Source of the DNA: Marinobacterium profundum
GTDB lineage: Bacteria; Pseudomonadota; Gammaproteobacteria; Pseudomonadales; Balneatricaceae
DNA length: 57,466 bases
Direction: 5' to 3'
Assembly (NCBI RefSeq): GCF_001528745.1
Contig: NZ_BCNS01000111.1
Span: 1-57,466, forward strand
Shown piece after piece: positions 28,804 to 38,145 of this stretch; the stretch's first letter is position 1; each line of letters starts with the position of its first letter. The notes beneath the pieces were generated by a model that was not told the origin of the DNA, ran no database searches, and saw nothing but the letters and a program-made list of their open reading frames with translations. The translations under genes were made by a program, and so were the position numbers.

Positions 28804-29037
28804 TTACTGGTGCGTGGTGATGTAATCGATTGCCAGCTGTACGGTGGTGATTTTTTCAGCTTCTTCGTCAGGAATCTCAGTTTCGAACTCTTCTTCCAGA
28901 GCCATAACCAGCTCTACCGTGTCCAGAGAGTCAGCGCCAAGATCTTCAACGAAAGAGGCTTCGTTGGTCACTTCGTCGCCTTTAACGCCCAGCTGTTCTG
29001 CGATGATTTTCTTTACGCGCTCTTCAATGTTGCTCAT
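28804..29037 (-). CDS. acpP: Acyl carrier protein
   Basis: Carries acyl intermediates on a phosphopantetheine arm. The 77-residue acidic protein has the attachment serine at 37 in [12 protein letters not shown] and the typical helix sequences [14 protein letters not shown] and [15 protein letters not shown]. The open frame extends to 29106, but ATG 29037 gives the exact family length and has aggaagag before it. Confidence 0.98.
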   Translation of the reverse strand: MSNIEERVKKIIAEQLGVKGDEVTNEASFVEDLGADSLDTVELVMALEEEFETEIPDEEAEKITTVQLAIDYITTHQ

Positions 29038-29204
29038 AACTCTTCCTATATTCTTTTCAACCCGTGCACCCTGTGATGCGAATCGGGATTTTATAGATAC
29101 CGCCATGCCCTAGCAAGCGTGACAGCGTTTATTATCACCGTAAACTGACGGCCAATTATCAACAAATTGCCGGAAAAAACAATTCTTTGTGACAGAAGTC
29201 GAAA

Positions 29205-29948
29205 TCAGGCCATGTACATCCCGCCATTGACCTGGATTGTCTCGCCTGTGACATAGGCGCCCCCCTGGCCGGCCAGAAAGCCCACCACGGCAGCGATCTC
29301 CTCGGGCTGACCGAGACGATTCATTGGAATTTGTGCCTGCAAATGCGCCTTGTGCTCATCTGCCAGACCACTGGTCATGTCGGTATCGATAAAGCCCGGC
29401 GCGACACAGTTAACCGTAATATTGCGTGAACCTACCTCACGCGCCAGGGCGCGGGTAAAGCCTTCCATGCCGGACTTGGCAGCAGCATAGTTCACCTGCC
29501 CCGCATTGCCCATGGACGCGACCACTGAACTGACACTGACGATACGACCCCAGCGCGCTTTGGTCATGCCACGCAGGCACGCCTTGACGACACGATAAAC
29601 CGAGGTGAGATTGGTATTCAAAACCGAATCCCACTCGTCTTCTTTCATGCGCATCAGTATATTATCACGGGTGATACCAGCATTATTGACGAGAATTTGC
29701 ACAGCGCCAAATTCTTCCTGAATACGCTTAATCACCTGCTCAACGGACTCAGCACTGGAGACATCCAGCACCATGCCAGCGCCTTTGAAGCCGGCTTCAC
29801 CGAGGTAGGCGCTAATGGTTTGCGCACCCGACTCGCTGGTTGCCGTACCCACTACTATGGCACCCTGACCGCCCAACTCATGAGCAATTGCCTTGCCGAT
29901 ACCACGGGTAGCACCGGTCACCAGCGCCACTTTACCTTCGATACTCAT
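29205..29948 (-). CDS. fabG: 3-oxoacyl-ACP reductase
   Basis: NADPH-dependent reduction of 3-oxoacyl-ACP. The 247-residue short-chain dehydrogenase has TGATRGIG at 11-18, NNAG near 88-91 and the catalytic set Ser141, Tyr154 and Lys158 (YAAAK). About 167 bp separate it from acpP, enough for a separate acpP promoter. Confidence 0.97.
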   Translation of the reverse strand: MSIEGKVALVTGATRGIGKAIAHELGGQGAIVVGTATSESGAQTISAYLGEAGFKGAGMVLDVSSAESVEQVIKRIQEEFGAVQILVNNAGITRDNILMRMKEDEWDSVLNTNLTSVYRVVKACLRGMTKARWGRIVSVSSVVASMGNAGQVNYAAAKSGMEGFTRALAREVGSRNITVNCVAPGFIDTDMTSGLADEHKAHLQAQIPMNRLGQPEEIAAVVGFLAGQGGAYVTGETIQVNGGMYMA

Positions 29949-29968
29949 CTGCTGTCCCTTATCGATAT

Positions 29969-30901
29969 TTATTCGCCCAGCGCCTTGGCAAGGCCTGCAG
30001 GTTCGTTGATCGCAACCACATTGAGTGCTTTATGCACCTTCTTGTTCAGGCCGGACAACACCTTGCCGGGGCCGCATTCCACCACGGTTTCAGCACCGGC
30101 ATCCACCATGGCCTGAACAGTGCGCGTCCAGAGCACCGGACTGTAGAGCTGCGCCAGCAAATTCTCCCTGATCTGCTCAAGGGTAGCCGGAACAGCCGCA
30201 TCCACATTCTGCAGCACCGGAATTTGCGGCGCCTGCAGGACAATATCGGCCAGTACAGGCGCCATACCTGCTGCCGCCGGGCGCATAAGCGCACAGTGGG
30301 ATGGCACACTCACCGGTAACGGAATCGCCCGTTTGGCGCCAGCAGCCTTACAGGCTTCCATCGCACGCTCAACGGCAGCTTTTTCACCGGCGATCACCAC
30401 CTGACCTGGGCAGTTGAAATTGACCGGAGATACCACCTGCCCCTGAGCTGCGCTCTCGCAGGCCACGGCTATAGCCGCATCATCCAGCCCGAGAATGGCC
30501 GCCATGGCGCCCGTACCAGCAGGCACGGCCTGCTGCATCAGGCGACCACGCAACTGCACCAGACGCACGCCATCGGCGAAGCCAAGTACACCTGCACACA
30601 CCAGGGCACTGTACTCACCCAGGCTATGACCGGCCATCAGCGCAGGCGTAGCACCGCCACGCTGCTGCCACAGGCGCCACAGCGCCACAGCAGCACTGAG
30701 CAATGCAGGCTGGGTAACTTCGGTATTATTCAATTCTTCTTCAGGGCCCTGCTGCACCAGCGCCCAGAGGTCATACCCCAGCGCCTCGGACGCCTCGGCA
30801 AAGGTCTCCTGAATAACGGGATACTGTTCGGCAAGTTCAGCCAGCATACCAAGATGCTGGGAACCCTGTCCGGGGAAAACAAAAGCAAGCGCTTGCGACA
30901 T
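29969..30901 (-). CDS. fabD: Malonyl-CoA:ACP transacylase
   Basis: Loads malonyl onto ACP. The 310-residue protein has FVFPGQGSQ near the start, the active-site GHSLGEYSAL with Ser93, and the late histidine in PSHCALM. ATG 30901 follows gagga at good spacing; the upstream open frame is not conserved. The gene directly upstream is plsX, not fabH. Confidence 0.97.
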   Translation of the reverse strand: MSQALAFVFPGQGSQHLGMLAELAEQYPVIQETFAEASEALGYDLWALVQQGPEEELNNTEVTQPALLSAAVALWRLWQQRGGATPALMAGHSLGEYSALVCAGVLGFADGVRLVQLRGRLMQQAVPAGTGAMAAILGLDDAAIAVACESAAQGQVVSPVNFNCPGQVVIAGEKAAVERAMEACKAAGAKRAIPLPVSVPSHCALMRPAAAGMAPVLADIVLQAPQIPVLQNVDAAVPATLEQIRENLLAQLYSPVLWTRTVQAMVDAGAETVVECGPGKVLSGLNKKVHKALNVVAINEPAGLAKALGE

Positions 30902-31045
30902 GGATTCCTCATCTTTGCAATCTAATTGCGATGACCGCCCTAGGGGCATAATGGAGCCGTAGTTTACATTAATACGCGAACCTTGGCAGGCCGAACCGCC
31001 CTGCAAAGCGCCTTAAAACGGCGTATCGAGACTCAGTATAGGCAC

Positions 31046-32062
31046 TCAGATCAGGGATGCAGCAAGCTGCTCGCTGATTCGGCGCGGCACATCCATCTTT
31101 ATCTCGGCCACAGCCTCGTCAATAGCAAAGCCAAAACAGGCACGATCAGCACCGCCATGGCTCTTGACCACTATTCCCTGGAGCCCGAGCAGACTGGCAC
31201 CGTTACGCCGCGACGGATCCAGCTGCTGCCCAAGCTCACGCAGTATTGGCTGCGCCAGCCAGGCCAGCAGACGCCTATACCAGGTACGCCCAAAGGCCGC
31301 ACTCAACCGGCTCGCCACCAGACGCGATACACCCTCACTGCTTTTGAGCGCAATATTGCCGACAAAACCGTCACACACCACCACATCGGCCTTGCCTGCG
31401 AAAATATCGTCGCCCTCGATATAGCCGATATAGTTCAGGCGACCATGCGCCTCGATCAGCGCGGACGCCAGCTTGACCTGCTCATTGCCCTTGATCGCTT
31501 CCTGACCAATATTCAGCAAGCCAACACGGGGGGCAGCAATAGCATCGACCGCCTGAGTCATGACAGAGCCCATGATGGCAAACTGCAGCAAATGCTCGGC
31601 ACAGCAGTCAACATTGGCGCCCAGATCGAGCATATAGCAGTGCCCCTCAAGCGTGGGCACCGCCGTCACTATAGCCGGCCTATCTATCCCCTCCAGCATC
31701 CGCAGCAGATGTCGCCCAATCACCATCAGCGCGCCTGTATTGCCGGCACTGACACAGGCATTCGCCTGACCATCAGCAACCAGCTGCAGGGCAACACTAA
31801 GGGAGCTGTTCTGACCTTTGCGTAACGCATGGGACGGCTTTTCATCCATGGCAATAACGCCATCAGCCTGAACAGGCTGCAGCCGCTCGCGCACGGATGC
31901 GGGAAGATTTTGCAAATAGGGGGTAAAAGTATCAGCCTGGCCAACCAGCTTAATGGTCAGACCGGGGTATCGTTCAAGCGCCTCAACGGTGGCGGGAACC
32001 GTAACGCGGGGACCGAAGTCCCCGCCCATCGCATCAATCGCAATGGTACAAAAGCCGGACAA
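31046..32062 (-). CDS. plsX: Phosphate acyltransferase PlsX
   Basis: Converts acyl-ACP to acyl-phosphate for the PlsY route of phosphatidate synthesis. The 338-residue protein has the N-terminal IAIDAMGGDFGP, the ACVSAGNTGALM block and the C-terminal GLQGIVVKSHGGAD stretch, all typical. It begins two bases after the rpmF stop. The space where E. coli has fabH (between plsX and fabD) is only 144 bp and non-coding. Confidence 0.96.
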   Translation of the reverse strand: MSGFCTIAIDAMGGDFGPRVTVPATVEALERYPGLTIKLVGQADTFTPYLQNLPASVRERLQPVQADGVIAMDEKPSHALRKGQNSSLSVALQLVADGQANACVSAGNTGALMVIGRHLLRMLEGIDRPAIVTAVPTLEGHCYMLDLGANVDCCAEHLLQFAIMGSVMTQAVDAIAAPRVGLLNIGQEAIKGNEQVKLASALIEAHGRLNYIGYIEGDDIFAGKADVVVCDGFVGNIALKSSEGVSRLVASRLSAAFGRTWYRRLLAWLAQPILRELGQQLDPSRRNGASLLGLQGIVVKSHGGADRACFGFAIDEAVAEIKMDVPRRISEQLAASLI

Positions 32063-32064
32063 GC

Positions 32065-32247
32065 TTAGATTTCGTCCTGCTTGTTGATAACCTGACGACC
32101 ACGGTAAAAACCATCGGCGCTCACGTGGTGACGCATATGAGTTTCGCCAGTGGTGGCTTCAACAGAAAGACTCGGGGTGCCCAGAGCGTCATGGGAACGA
32201 CGCATGTCACGCTTAGACCGGGACTTTTTGTTCTTCTGTACTGCCAT
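32065..32247 (-). CDS. rpmF: 50S ribosomal protein L32
   Basis: A 60-residue basic ribosomal protein with the standard start [20 protein letters not shown] and the C-terminal part [14 protein letters not shown]. Zinc-binding cysteines are absent, as in many gammaproteobacterial L32 proteins. It sits between yceD and plsX in the universal order. Confidence 0.97.
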   Translation of the reverse strand: MAVQKNKKSRSKRDMRRSHDALGTPSLSVEATTGETHMRHHVSADGFYRGRQVINKQDEI

Positions 32248-32265
32248 GGTGAGATAACTCCTAGT

Positions 32266-32790
32266 TCAACTCTTGTCAGCGTCGGCCTTCAGCTTGGCCA
32301 ATACACTGAACGGGTTAGGTTTTTTTGACTTCCCATCTTCTGGGGCGATTTCCCCGAAAGAGGTCTGAATACTACAGTCGACATGAAAAGGCACTACCGG
32401 AAGGTTAAGAATCAACTCCTCCTCCACGACAGACCAGAGTTCGATGTCTTCGTCCTCAACGATCAGCGGATCATAATGACGTGGCAATGTTTTAGCCACT
32501 TCCTCGCTGGGCGCGACTGCCAGATTAAAGCTGGCCTCAACATCAATCTCGACGGACTCCAGACAGCGCTGACACGTCATGTGGACCCTGCCTTGTGCAT
32601 TGCCCGAAACTGTACGGATTCGTTGAGGGTCCAGTGAAAACAGAAGATCCACAATGATATCGCCTTCTTCCTCAACGAGGTAAGACGACAAGCGTGGCAT
32701 TCCATTCAGACTGGCAAGCCCCTGAATACGTACTTCCCGTTCGGCAAGCTTTCGCGGGTCAACTTTTTTCGGTAATGGTCCGTACGACAT
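32266..32790 (-). CDS. yceD: YceD / DUF177 family protein
   Basis: A 174-residue protein of the large-subunit rRNA accumulation family, typically just ahead of rpmF. The paired cysteines CQRCLE lie near residue 95. The acidic stretch DPLIVEDEDIELWSVVEEELILNLP and a lone cysteine in HVDCS follow. Work on plant and E. coli relatives links the family to 23S rRNA processing or accumulation. It begins the long minus-strand operon and is divergent from maf, with a 126-bp shared upstream region. Confidence 0.93.
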   Translation of the reverse strand: MSYGPLPKKVDPRKLAEREVRIQGLASLNGMPRLSSYLVEEEGDIIVDLLFSLDPQRIRTVSGNAQGRVHMTCQRCLESVEIDVEASFNLAVAPSEEVAKTLPRHYDPLIVEDEDIELWSVVEEELILNLPVVPFHVDCSIQTSFGEIAPEDGKSKKPNPFSVLAKLKADADKS

Positions 32791-32916
32791 AAGCGCGCAA
32801 TTCTAGGGTGCAAACCCCTGACTGTCAAAGAAAAACAGAGGGCTTCCACATGATTAATTCGGGTTGGTATTCTACGACGTATAGAACCCCCTGTAACGCT
32901 GAAATGGCATTCACTG

Positions 32917-33495
32917 ATGAATAAACTGATCCTGGCCTCGAGTTCCGTCTACAGACGCGCCCTTCTCGACAAATTACAGCTCCCCTATGAATGCATCAGC
33001 CCCGATATTGATGAAAGCCCACAGCCCGGCGAGCATGCCGAAGACCTGGTGCGGCGCCTGGCACTGGAGAAGGCCCGCGCCATCGCCAGAACAACGCCTA
33101 ATGCCCTCATTATTGGCTCCGACCAGGTCGCCGTGCTTGATGGCGACATTATCGGCAAGCCCCTAACGCGCGACAAGGCCCGCGCCCAACTGCTGCGCGC
33201 ATCGGGTCGCAGCCTGCGCTTTGTCACCGGCCTGTGCCTGCTGAACAGCAACAGCCAGCACAGTCAGATCGATGCGATCGACTTTCGTGTCCATTTTCGC
33301 GCTCTCAGCGAGCAACAGATCGAACGTTACCTGGATCGAGAAGAGCCCTATCAGTGCGCTGGCAGTTTCAAGGCCGAAGGGCTTGGCATCGCGCTCTTTG
33401 AGCGTTTGGAGGGCGACGACCCCAACAGCCTGATCGGCTTGCCGCTAATCCGCCTGGTACGGATGCTGGAAAATGCCGGTGTTCAGGTGTTGTAA
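32917..33495 (+). CDS. Maf family nucleotide pyrophosphatase (YceF type)
   Basis: Hydrolyses non-canonical nucleoside triphosphates; the YceF subgroup prefers 7-methyl-GTP. The 192-residue protein has the start LILASSSVYRRALL, the catalytic aspartate context IIGSDQVAVLDG, and YQCAGSFKAEGLG, which is the YceF-type form of the substrate loop. It is divergent from yceD as in E. coli, where yceF and yceD are neighbours. Confidence 0.93.
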   Translation: MNKLILASSSVYRRALLDKLQLPYECISPDIDESPQPGEHAEDLVRRLALEKARAIARTTPNALIIGSDQVAVLDGDIIGKPLTRDKARAQLLRASGRSLRFVTGLCLLNSNSQHSQIDAIDFRVHFRALSEQQIERYLDREEPYQCAGSFKAEGLGIALFERLEGDDPNSLIGLPLIRLVRMLENAGVQVL

Positions 33496-33510
33496 AACGC
33501 CGTCACGCAA

Positions 33511-33534
33511 AAAGGGAGACCTAAGCCTCCCTTT
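33511..33534. terminator. Bidirectional terminator between maf and sppA
   Basis: Arms aaagggag and ctcccttt with an 8-base loop lie between the convergent stop codons. A-rich and T-rich flanks occur on both sides, so it can serve both genes. Confidence 0.75.
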
Positions 33535-33559
33535 CTTATCTATGCCGTTCTATATTCGC

Positions 33560-34567
33560 TTAGCGCAGCGTGCCCATACTCCCCAGGCCGAGCTCTGTGG
33601 CCAGGGACCTGGAAACGCTCACCCCGAGTCGGTCGATTAGCTTCTCCAGAGCTGAAAGCTTGGAGCCGTATTTAACCAGCTCCTCCTGCCCGACAATATC
33701 CCGCGCAACCATGCTGCTGTTGCCAAGCCCATCAATGAGCCCCAGCTTCAACGCCTGCTCACCGGTCCAGATCAGACCACTGAAGAGACGGTCATCATCT
33801 TTGAGCCGATCACCGCGCCCCGCACGCACCTGATCAATAAACTGCTGATGAGTGGTGCCCAGCACTTCTTCCCAAAAACGCCGTTCGCTGTCTTTCAGCG
33901 GACTGAACGGATCTAGGAACGCCTTGTGTTCACCGGAGACCAGCGAACGGCGCTCAACGCCGAGTTTGTCAATCAACTCCACAAAGCCAAAGCCCGCCGA
34001 GGTCACGCCAATGGAGCCGACCAGACTCGCCTTGTCGGCGTAAATCTCATCCGCCGCCGCCGCCATATAGTAGGCCCCCGAAGCGCCTATATCGCTGATC
34101 ACGGCATAGAGTTTCTTCTGCGGATAGAGCCCGCGCAGGCGCTTGATTTCATCATACACATAGCCCGACTGCACCGGACTGCCGCCAGGACTGTTAATGC
34201 GCATGATCACAGCCTGGGACTTCGGCTCCTTGAAGGCCGCACGCAGAGCCCCGACTATATTGTCGGCACTGGCCTCTTCACCATCGGCGATGGGGCCGCG
34301 CACATCAATGATGGCCGTGTGCTCTTTGGTCAGCACCTCGTGCCCCAGATCCTTGCCCACCAGGAAGATCGCAAGAATTCCGAACAGGTAGCCAAAAGTC
34401 AGCAGCTTGAAGAAAATACCCCAGCGTCGGCTACGGCGCTGCTCGGCGTGCAGCCCCATCAGCAATTTTTCGATAAGGCGCCATTCACGCTTGCTGCCGT
34501 CCTGCGCCTTGTCTACGGTCGCTTGCAACTTGTCATCCATTTTTTCGTCCCAGGGATTATCGGCCAC
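33560..34567 (-). CDS. sppA: Signal peptide peptidase SppA, short (36K) type
   Basis: Inner-membrane serine peptidase of family S49 that degrades cleaved signal peptides. The 335-residue protein has a cytoplasmic N-terminal arm, one membrane anchor at about 49-66 and a single protease domain. The catalytic serine is in SDIGASGAYYMA and the lysine in ADKASLVGSIGV. The short form has one S49 domain where E. coli SppA has two. It follows the HAD phosphatase gene by 12 bp on the same strand. Confidence 0.94.
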   Translation of the reverse strand: MADNPWDEKMDDKLQATVDKAQDGSKREWRLIEKLLMGLHAEQRRSRRWGIFFKLLTFGYLFGILAIFLVGKDLGHEVLTKEHTAIIDVRGPIADGEEASADNIVGALRAAFKEPKSQAVIMRINSPGGSPVQSGYVYDEIKRLRGLYPQKKLYAVISDIGASGAYYMAAAADEIYADKASLVGSIGVTSAGFGFVELIDKLGVERRSLVSGEHKAFLDPFSPLKDSERRFWEEVLGTTHQQFIDQVRAGRGDRLKDDDRLFSGLIWTGEQALKLGLIDGLGNSSMVARDIVGQEELVKYGSKLSALEKLIDRLGVSVSRSLATELGLGSMGTLR

Positions 34568-34579
34568 AAAGTGCTCCTG

Positions 34580-35236
34580 TCAGGATAATGTCTGTTCGTC
34601 GAGCCAGCGTTCCAGCTCCGGAAAATTGTCGATCTCCAGCACCGGCCGCCAGGGCTTGAGCCGGTCTATATGGTGAGCGCCATAGCTCACGGCCACAGTC
34701 CCCATACCGATTCTATGACCCATTTCCAGATCATACTCGGTATCACCCACCATCAGCGCCTCAGACACATCAACCCCCGCTTGCTGCAGTATCTCATGCA
34801 GCATGTGCGGATCTGGCTTGGAGGTGGTTTCATCAGCGCAGCGCGACAGCTCGAACAGACTGCCGAGCCCGGTCTGTGCAAATACCCGATCCAGCCCGTG
34901 GCGATTCTTGCCAGTCGCCACCGCCAGCCGATAGCCTTTGCGGTGCAAGCTTTCCAGACTGCTGCGGGCGCCGGCAAACAGATGAGTGGGCGTATCATCG
35001 CCGGTGACATAGTAATGGGCATAGCGCTCGCGCATGCCCTCGATGCCCGCAGCATCAATACCAGGTATCAGTGCCCGTATCGCCTCGGGCAGCCCCAGCC
35101 CGATAATATTGCGGACTGCCTCAGCATCCAGTGGCTCCAGCCCAAGATCCAGTGCCGAACGCTGCATGCTCGAGATGATTCGAGCAGCAGAATCGATGAC
35201 GGTTCCATCCCAATCGAAAATCAGCAGTTTATACAC
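34580..35236 (-). CDS. HAD superfamily phosphatase, phosphoglycolate phosphatase-like
   Basis: A 218-residue HAD hydrolase with the nucleophile motif FDWDGTVIDS at the N-terminus, motif II AVATGKNR, the lysine in SKPDPHML and the acidic pair in VGDTEYDLEMG. The cap domain is the small helical type of Gph-like enzymes. The substrate cannot be read from sequence. The open frame starts at 35317, but the conserved protein begins at GTG 35236, which has gggg upstream; I use that start. Pseudomonas has an equivalent HAD-sppA pair. Confidence 0.88.
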   Translation of the reverse strand: MYKLLIFDWDGTVIDSAARIISSMQRSALDLGLEPLDAEAVRNIIGLGLPEAIRALIPGIDAAGIEGMRERYAHYYVTGDDTPTHLFAGARSSLESLHRKGYRLAVATGKNRHGLDRVFAQTGLGSLFELSRCADETTSKPDPHMLHEILQQAGVDVSEALMVGDTEYDLEMGHRIGMGTVAVSYGAHHIDRLKPWRPVLEIDNFPELERWLDEQTLS

Positions 35237-35355
35237 AACAGCAACCCCATCTAGTCCCAAGGCGGCAAAGAATGCAGCAATGCTTCGGCCGGCGCAAGGT
35301 TGCAGCCCAGTGGTCACCCAACGTATATTTGGAAAACATTTTTCAGGATAGCACC

Positions 35356-35784
35356 ATGCAACTGAGCCGCTTTACGGACTACACCCTGCGGGTACTGTTT
35401 TATGTCGCCATCAATAACGAGCGTCTGACGACCCTGCACGAGATTGCAGACTTCTACCAGATATCGGTGGAACACCTGCGCAAGGTGGTGCATGCGCTCT
35501 CCAAAAGCGGACACCTTAAAACCTATCGCGGAAAAAACGGCGGACTCAAACTAAACTTGGCGCCTGCCGACATCAACCTCGGCGCCATTGTGGGTCAGAG
35601 CGAGGGCACCAGCCCGCTGATTGATTGTGAGTCGCAGCCTTGCCGCCTGGCGGGCATCTGCAACCTTCAAAGCGCTCTGGCCGAAGCCCAGCGTGCCTTT
35701 ATGGCAAGCCTGGCCCAATACAGCCTGGCCGACATGCTCAACAGCCCCCAGATGCAGCAACAACTGATCAGCAAAACAGGCTAA
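35356..35784 (+). CDS. nsrR: Rrf2 family nitric-oxide-sensing repressor NsrR
   Basis: A 142-residue winged-helix regulator whose Fe-S cluster is destroyed by nitric oxide, relieving repression of NO-detoxifying genes. Cys91, Cys96 and Cys102 have the spacing C-x4-C-x5-C and the very numbers of E. coli NsrR. The N-terminus MQLSRFTDYTLRVLFY and the recognition region SVEHLRKVVHALSK also fit NsrR rather than IscR. An hmp or norV-type target is not in the window. Its stop codon is one base from that of the convergent reductase gene. Confidence 0.9.
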   Translation: MQLSRFTDYTLRVLFYVAINNERLTTLHEIADFYQISVEHLRKVVHALSKSGHLKTYRGKNGGLKLNLAPADINLGAIVGQSEGTSPLIDCESQPCRLAGICNLQSALAEAQRAFMASLAQYSLADMLNSPQMQQQLISKTG

Positions 35785-35785
35785 G

Positions 35786-36811
35786 TCAAAAATCAGTGTC
35801 CACGCCCAGGCGCCGACGCAGCAACGGACTGGTGGTGGTGTACTGCAGATGTACCTTCTTGCCGGGCTCCAGTCGCGACTTGATGGCAAAGGCAGCCAGC
35901 GCCGCTTCATGAAATCCGCTCAAAATCAGCTTTTTCTTGCCGGGATAGCTGTTGATATCACCGATGGCGAATACGCCAGGCAGCGAGGTTTCAAAGCGCT
36001 CGGTATCCACCTGCAGCTGATTGGCATCCATCGCCAGGCCCCAGTCTTTTACAGGCCCAGGGTTTGGCACCATGCCAAAGAACACCAGCAGACAATCAAC
36101 TTCCTGCCAATGGGTGCACCCTTCACTGTCGGTCAGCTCAACCGCCGTGAGGCGCCCATCAGAGCAGCGATAATCGCTTGCCCGCCCCGCGACAAAGCGC
36201 ATGCGCCCCTGCTCGCACAGTGCCTGCATCTTTTCCACCAGTGCAGGCTGGGCCCGAAAGCGCTCGGATCGGTGCACCAGAACCACTGAGCGAGCCTCAG
36301 GCACCAGTGCCATGACCCAGTCCAGCGCCGAGTCACCCCCACCCAGAACCAGCAGATCCTTATCCTGAAACTGGGCCCTATCCTTTACGGCATAGAACAG
36401 CTGATCACCTTCGAGCGCCTCGATCCCCTCCAGCTTGAGGCGCACCGGCTGAAAGGCACCGGCACCGGCTGCGATCACCACGGCGGCCACATCAAACTCG
36501 GAGCCTTTGTCGCCACGCAGCCAGAACCGCTCGCCCCGCGGCTCAAGCTGCTCAATACGCTCACCAAAACAGAACTGCGCCTTGAAGGGTGCGATCTGAC
36601 GCAGCAGATTTTGCGTCAGCTGGGCACCGCTGATTTCGGGAATGGCGGGGATATCGAAAATGGGTTTTTGAGGATAGAGCTCGGCACACTGGCCTCCGGG
36701 CTGCTCAAGTGCCTCCACCACTATGGCGCTGAGCCCCAGCAGGCCCAGCTCGAACACCTGAAACAGACCGCAGGGGCCCGCACCTATCACCAGAACATCA
36801 GCCGTTTTCAT
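35786..36811 (-). CDS. FAD/NAD(P)-dependent oxidoreductase, thioredoxin-reductase-like ferredoxin-NADP reductase type
   Basis: A 341-residue flavoprotein with an FAD site GAGPCGL at 10-16 and the PGGQCAELYP block. The NADPH-site motif GGGDSALDW and the C-terminal FAD contact GVFAIGDIN follow. It lacks the redox CxxC pair of true thioredoxin reductases, which points to the TrxB-like ferredoxin/flavodoxin-NADP reductase family. The electron acceptor is unknown. It is convergent with nsrR, leaving one base between the stop codons. Confidence 0.85.
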   Translation of the reverse strand: MKTADVLVIGAGPCGLFQVFELGLLGLSAIVVEALEQPGGQCAELYPQKPIFDIPAIPEISGAQLTQNLLRQIAPFKAQFCFGERIEQLEPRGERFWLRGDKGSEFDVAAVVIAAGAGAFQPVRLKLEGIEALEGDQLFYAVKDRAQFQDKDLLVLGGGDSALDWVMALVPEARSVVLVHRSERFRAQPALVEKMQALCEQGRMRFVAGRASDYRCSDGRLTAVELTDSEGCTHWQEVDCLLVFFGMVPNPGPVKDWGLAMDANQLQVDTERFETSLPGVFAIGDINSYPGKKKLILSGFHEAALAAFAIKSRLEPGKKVHLQYTTTSPLLRRRLGVDTDF

Positions 36812-37013
36812 TCACATGCCTCCCATTGTCCGAACCGCGAGACCCGCGCCAGGTAAAACCGTCACAGACATCAGCATGCACCCGGTTGTTGAATTCAGCA
36901 TGAACACCCCCAGTGTAGACAGCGGACAGACGTAGACGGCGAACATAGCAGAGAGCAGGCGCAAACGGAGGGCATGGGCGCCAGCAGCAGGCTGCAGACG
37001 CCCTGGGTGAAAA

Positions 37014-37505
37014 TCAGTCCTGCGGCAACTCGAGCTTCTGCGGGCTCACCAACAGACCGTTATTGTCACCGTAAACATATTCTCCCGGACGGAAGGTTAC
37101 GCCGCCAAAGGTGACCGGTACATTGACATCCCCCAGCCCCCGTTTCTCGGTTTTTAGCGGATGACTGCCAAGCGCCTGTACGCCCAGATCCAGATCGGCG
37201 ATGGCGTTAACGTCGCGGATGCAGCCATATATCACGATGCCTTCCCAGCCATTATCCGCCGCCTTCTCGGCCAGCATGTCGCCCAGCATGGCGCGGCGCA
37301 TGGAGCCACCACCATCGACAACCAGCACCTTGCCCTCCCCGGGCAGCGCAACCTGTTCGCGCACCCTGGAATTATCCTCAAACGCCTTGATGGTGACGAT
37401 CTCGCCACCGAAGGCACCACGGCCGCCAAAGCTGCCGAACATGGGCTCAACTACCTGTACCAGCTCTTCAAAATGGTCACACAGCTCGGGCAAAAGATCG
37501 TCCAT
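37014..37505 (-). CDS. rraA: RraA family protein (ribonuclease E regulator / HMG-aldolase fold)
   Basis: A 163-residue protein, close to the 161 of E. coli RraA, which binds and inhibits RNase E. Blocks [41 protein letters not shown] and [15 protein letters not shown] are diagnostic. The family also includes 4-hydroxy-4-methyl-2-oxoglutarate aldolases, and some members act as such. The length favours the regulator type; activity is not decidable from sequence. Confidence 0.9.
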   Translation of the reverse strand: MDDLLPELCDHFEELVQVVEPMFGSFGGRGAFGGEIVTIKAFEDNSRVREQVALPGEGKVLVVDGGGSMRRAMLGDMLAEKAADNGWEGIVIYGCIRDVNAIADLDLGVQALGSHPLKTEKRGLGDVNVPVTFGGVTFRPGEYVYGDNNGLLVSPQKLELPQD

Positions 37506-37662
37506 CAGAAACTCCTTGGGGTATATATCGGCCGCTCAGCGACTACAGCAAAACGCCATGATCGGTGATCAAGCGGATAAATGCACTACCACCAAGGCAG
37601 GATAACGTCGGATAATGACGACCATACTGGCTCAATTCTTCACCGCTGACAGGAAACTTACT

Positions 37663-38136
37663 ATGCATATCTGGGTCGACGCCGACGCCTGTCCCAAAAT
37701 GATCAAGGACATTCTGTTTCGGGCTGCACAGCGCACCCATACGCGAATGACACTGGTCGCCAACCAGTTCATGAGCACACCACCCGGCAGTTTGATTGAT
37801 TCAATACAGGTGGCCAGCGGTTTTGATGTCGCCGATAACACCATCGTCAGCAAACTGCAGCCCGGCGATCTGGTCATTACCGCCGACATTCCGCTGGCGG
37901 CCGAGGTCATCGACAACAACGCCTGGGCGCTCAACCCCAGAGGCGAGCTCTATACCAAGGAAAACATCCGCCAGCGCCTGTCGATGCGGGACTTTATGGA
38001 AAGCCTGCGCAGTTCCGGCGTTCAGACCGGCGGGCCTGCAACCCTGGGCAACACCGACCGACAGGCCTTTGCCAACCAGCTCGATCGTTTTCTTGCGCGC
38101 GCCACCGCGGCCGGGAGCAACCCGCCTCGCCCCTAA
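37663..38136 (+). CDS. yaiI: YaiI/YqxD family protein (DUF188)
   Basis: A 157-residue PIN-like-fold protein of unknown function with the strongly conserved N-terminus [15 protein letters not shown], the [11 protein letters not shown] block and the [17 protein letters not shown] segment. ATG 37663 has aggaaa at the right spacing; the open frame 16 codons upstream is not conserved. It is convergent with chrA, 9 bp apart. Confidence 0.92.
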   Translation: MHIWVDADACPKMIKDILFRAAQRTHTRMTLVANQFMSTPPGSLIDSIQVASGFDVADNTIVSKLQPGDLVITADIPLAAEVIDNNAWALNPRGELYTKENIRQRLSMRDFMESLRSSGVQTGGPATLGNTDRQAFANQLDRFLARATAAGSNPPRP

Positions 38137-38145
38137 AACACCCTA

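Noticed and set aside
35300-35355. NsrR-type operator upstream of nsrR
   Set aside because: The AT-rich stretch around 35320-35345 only loosely resembles an NsrR half-site; not enough to call.
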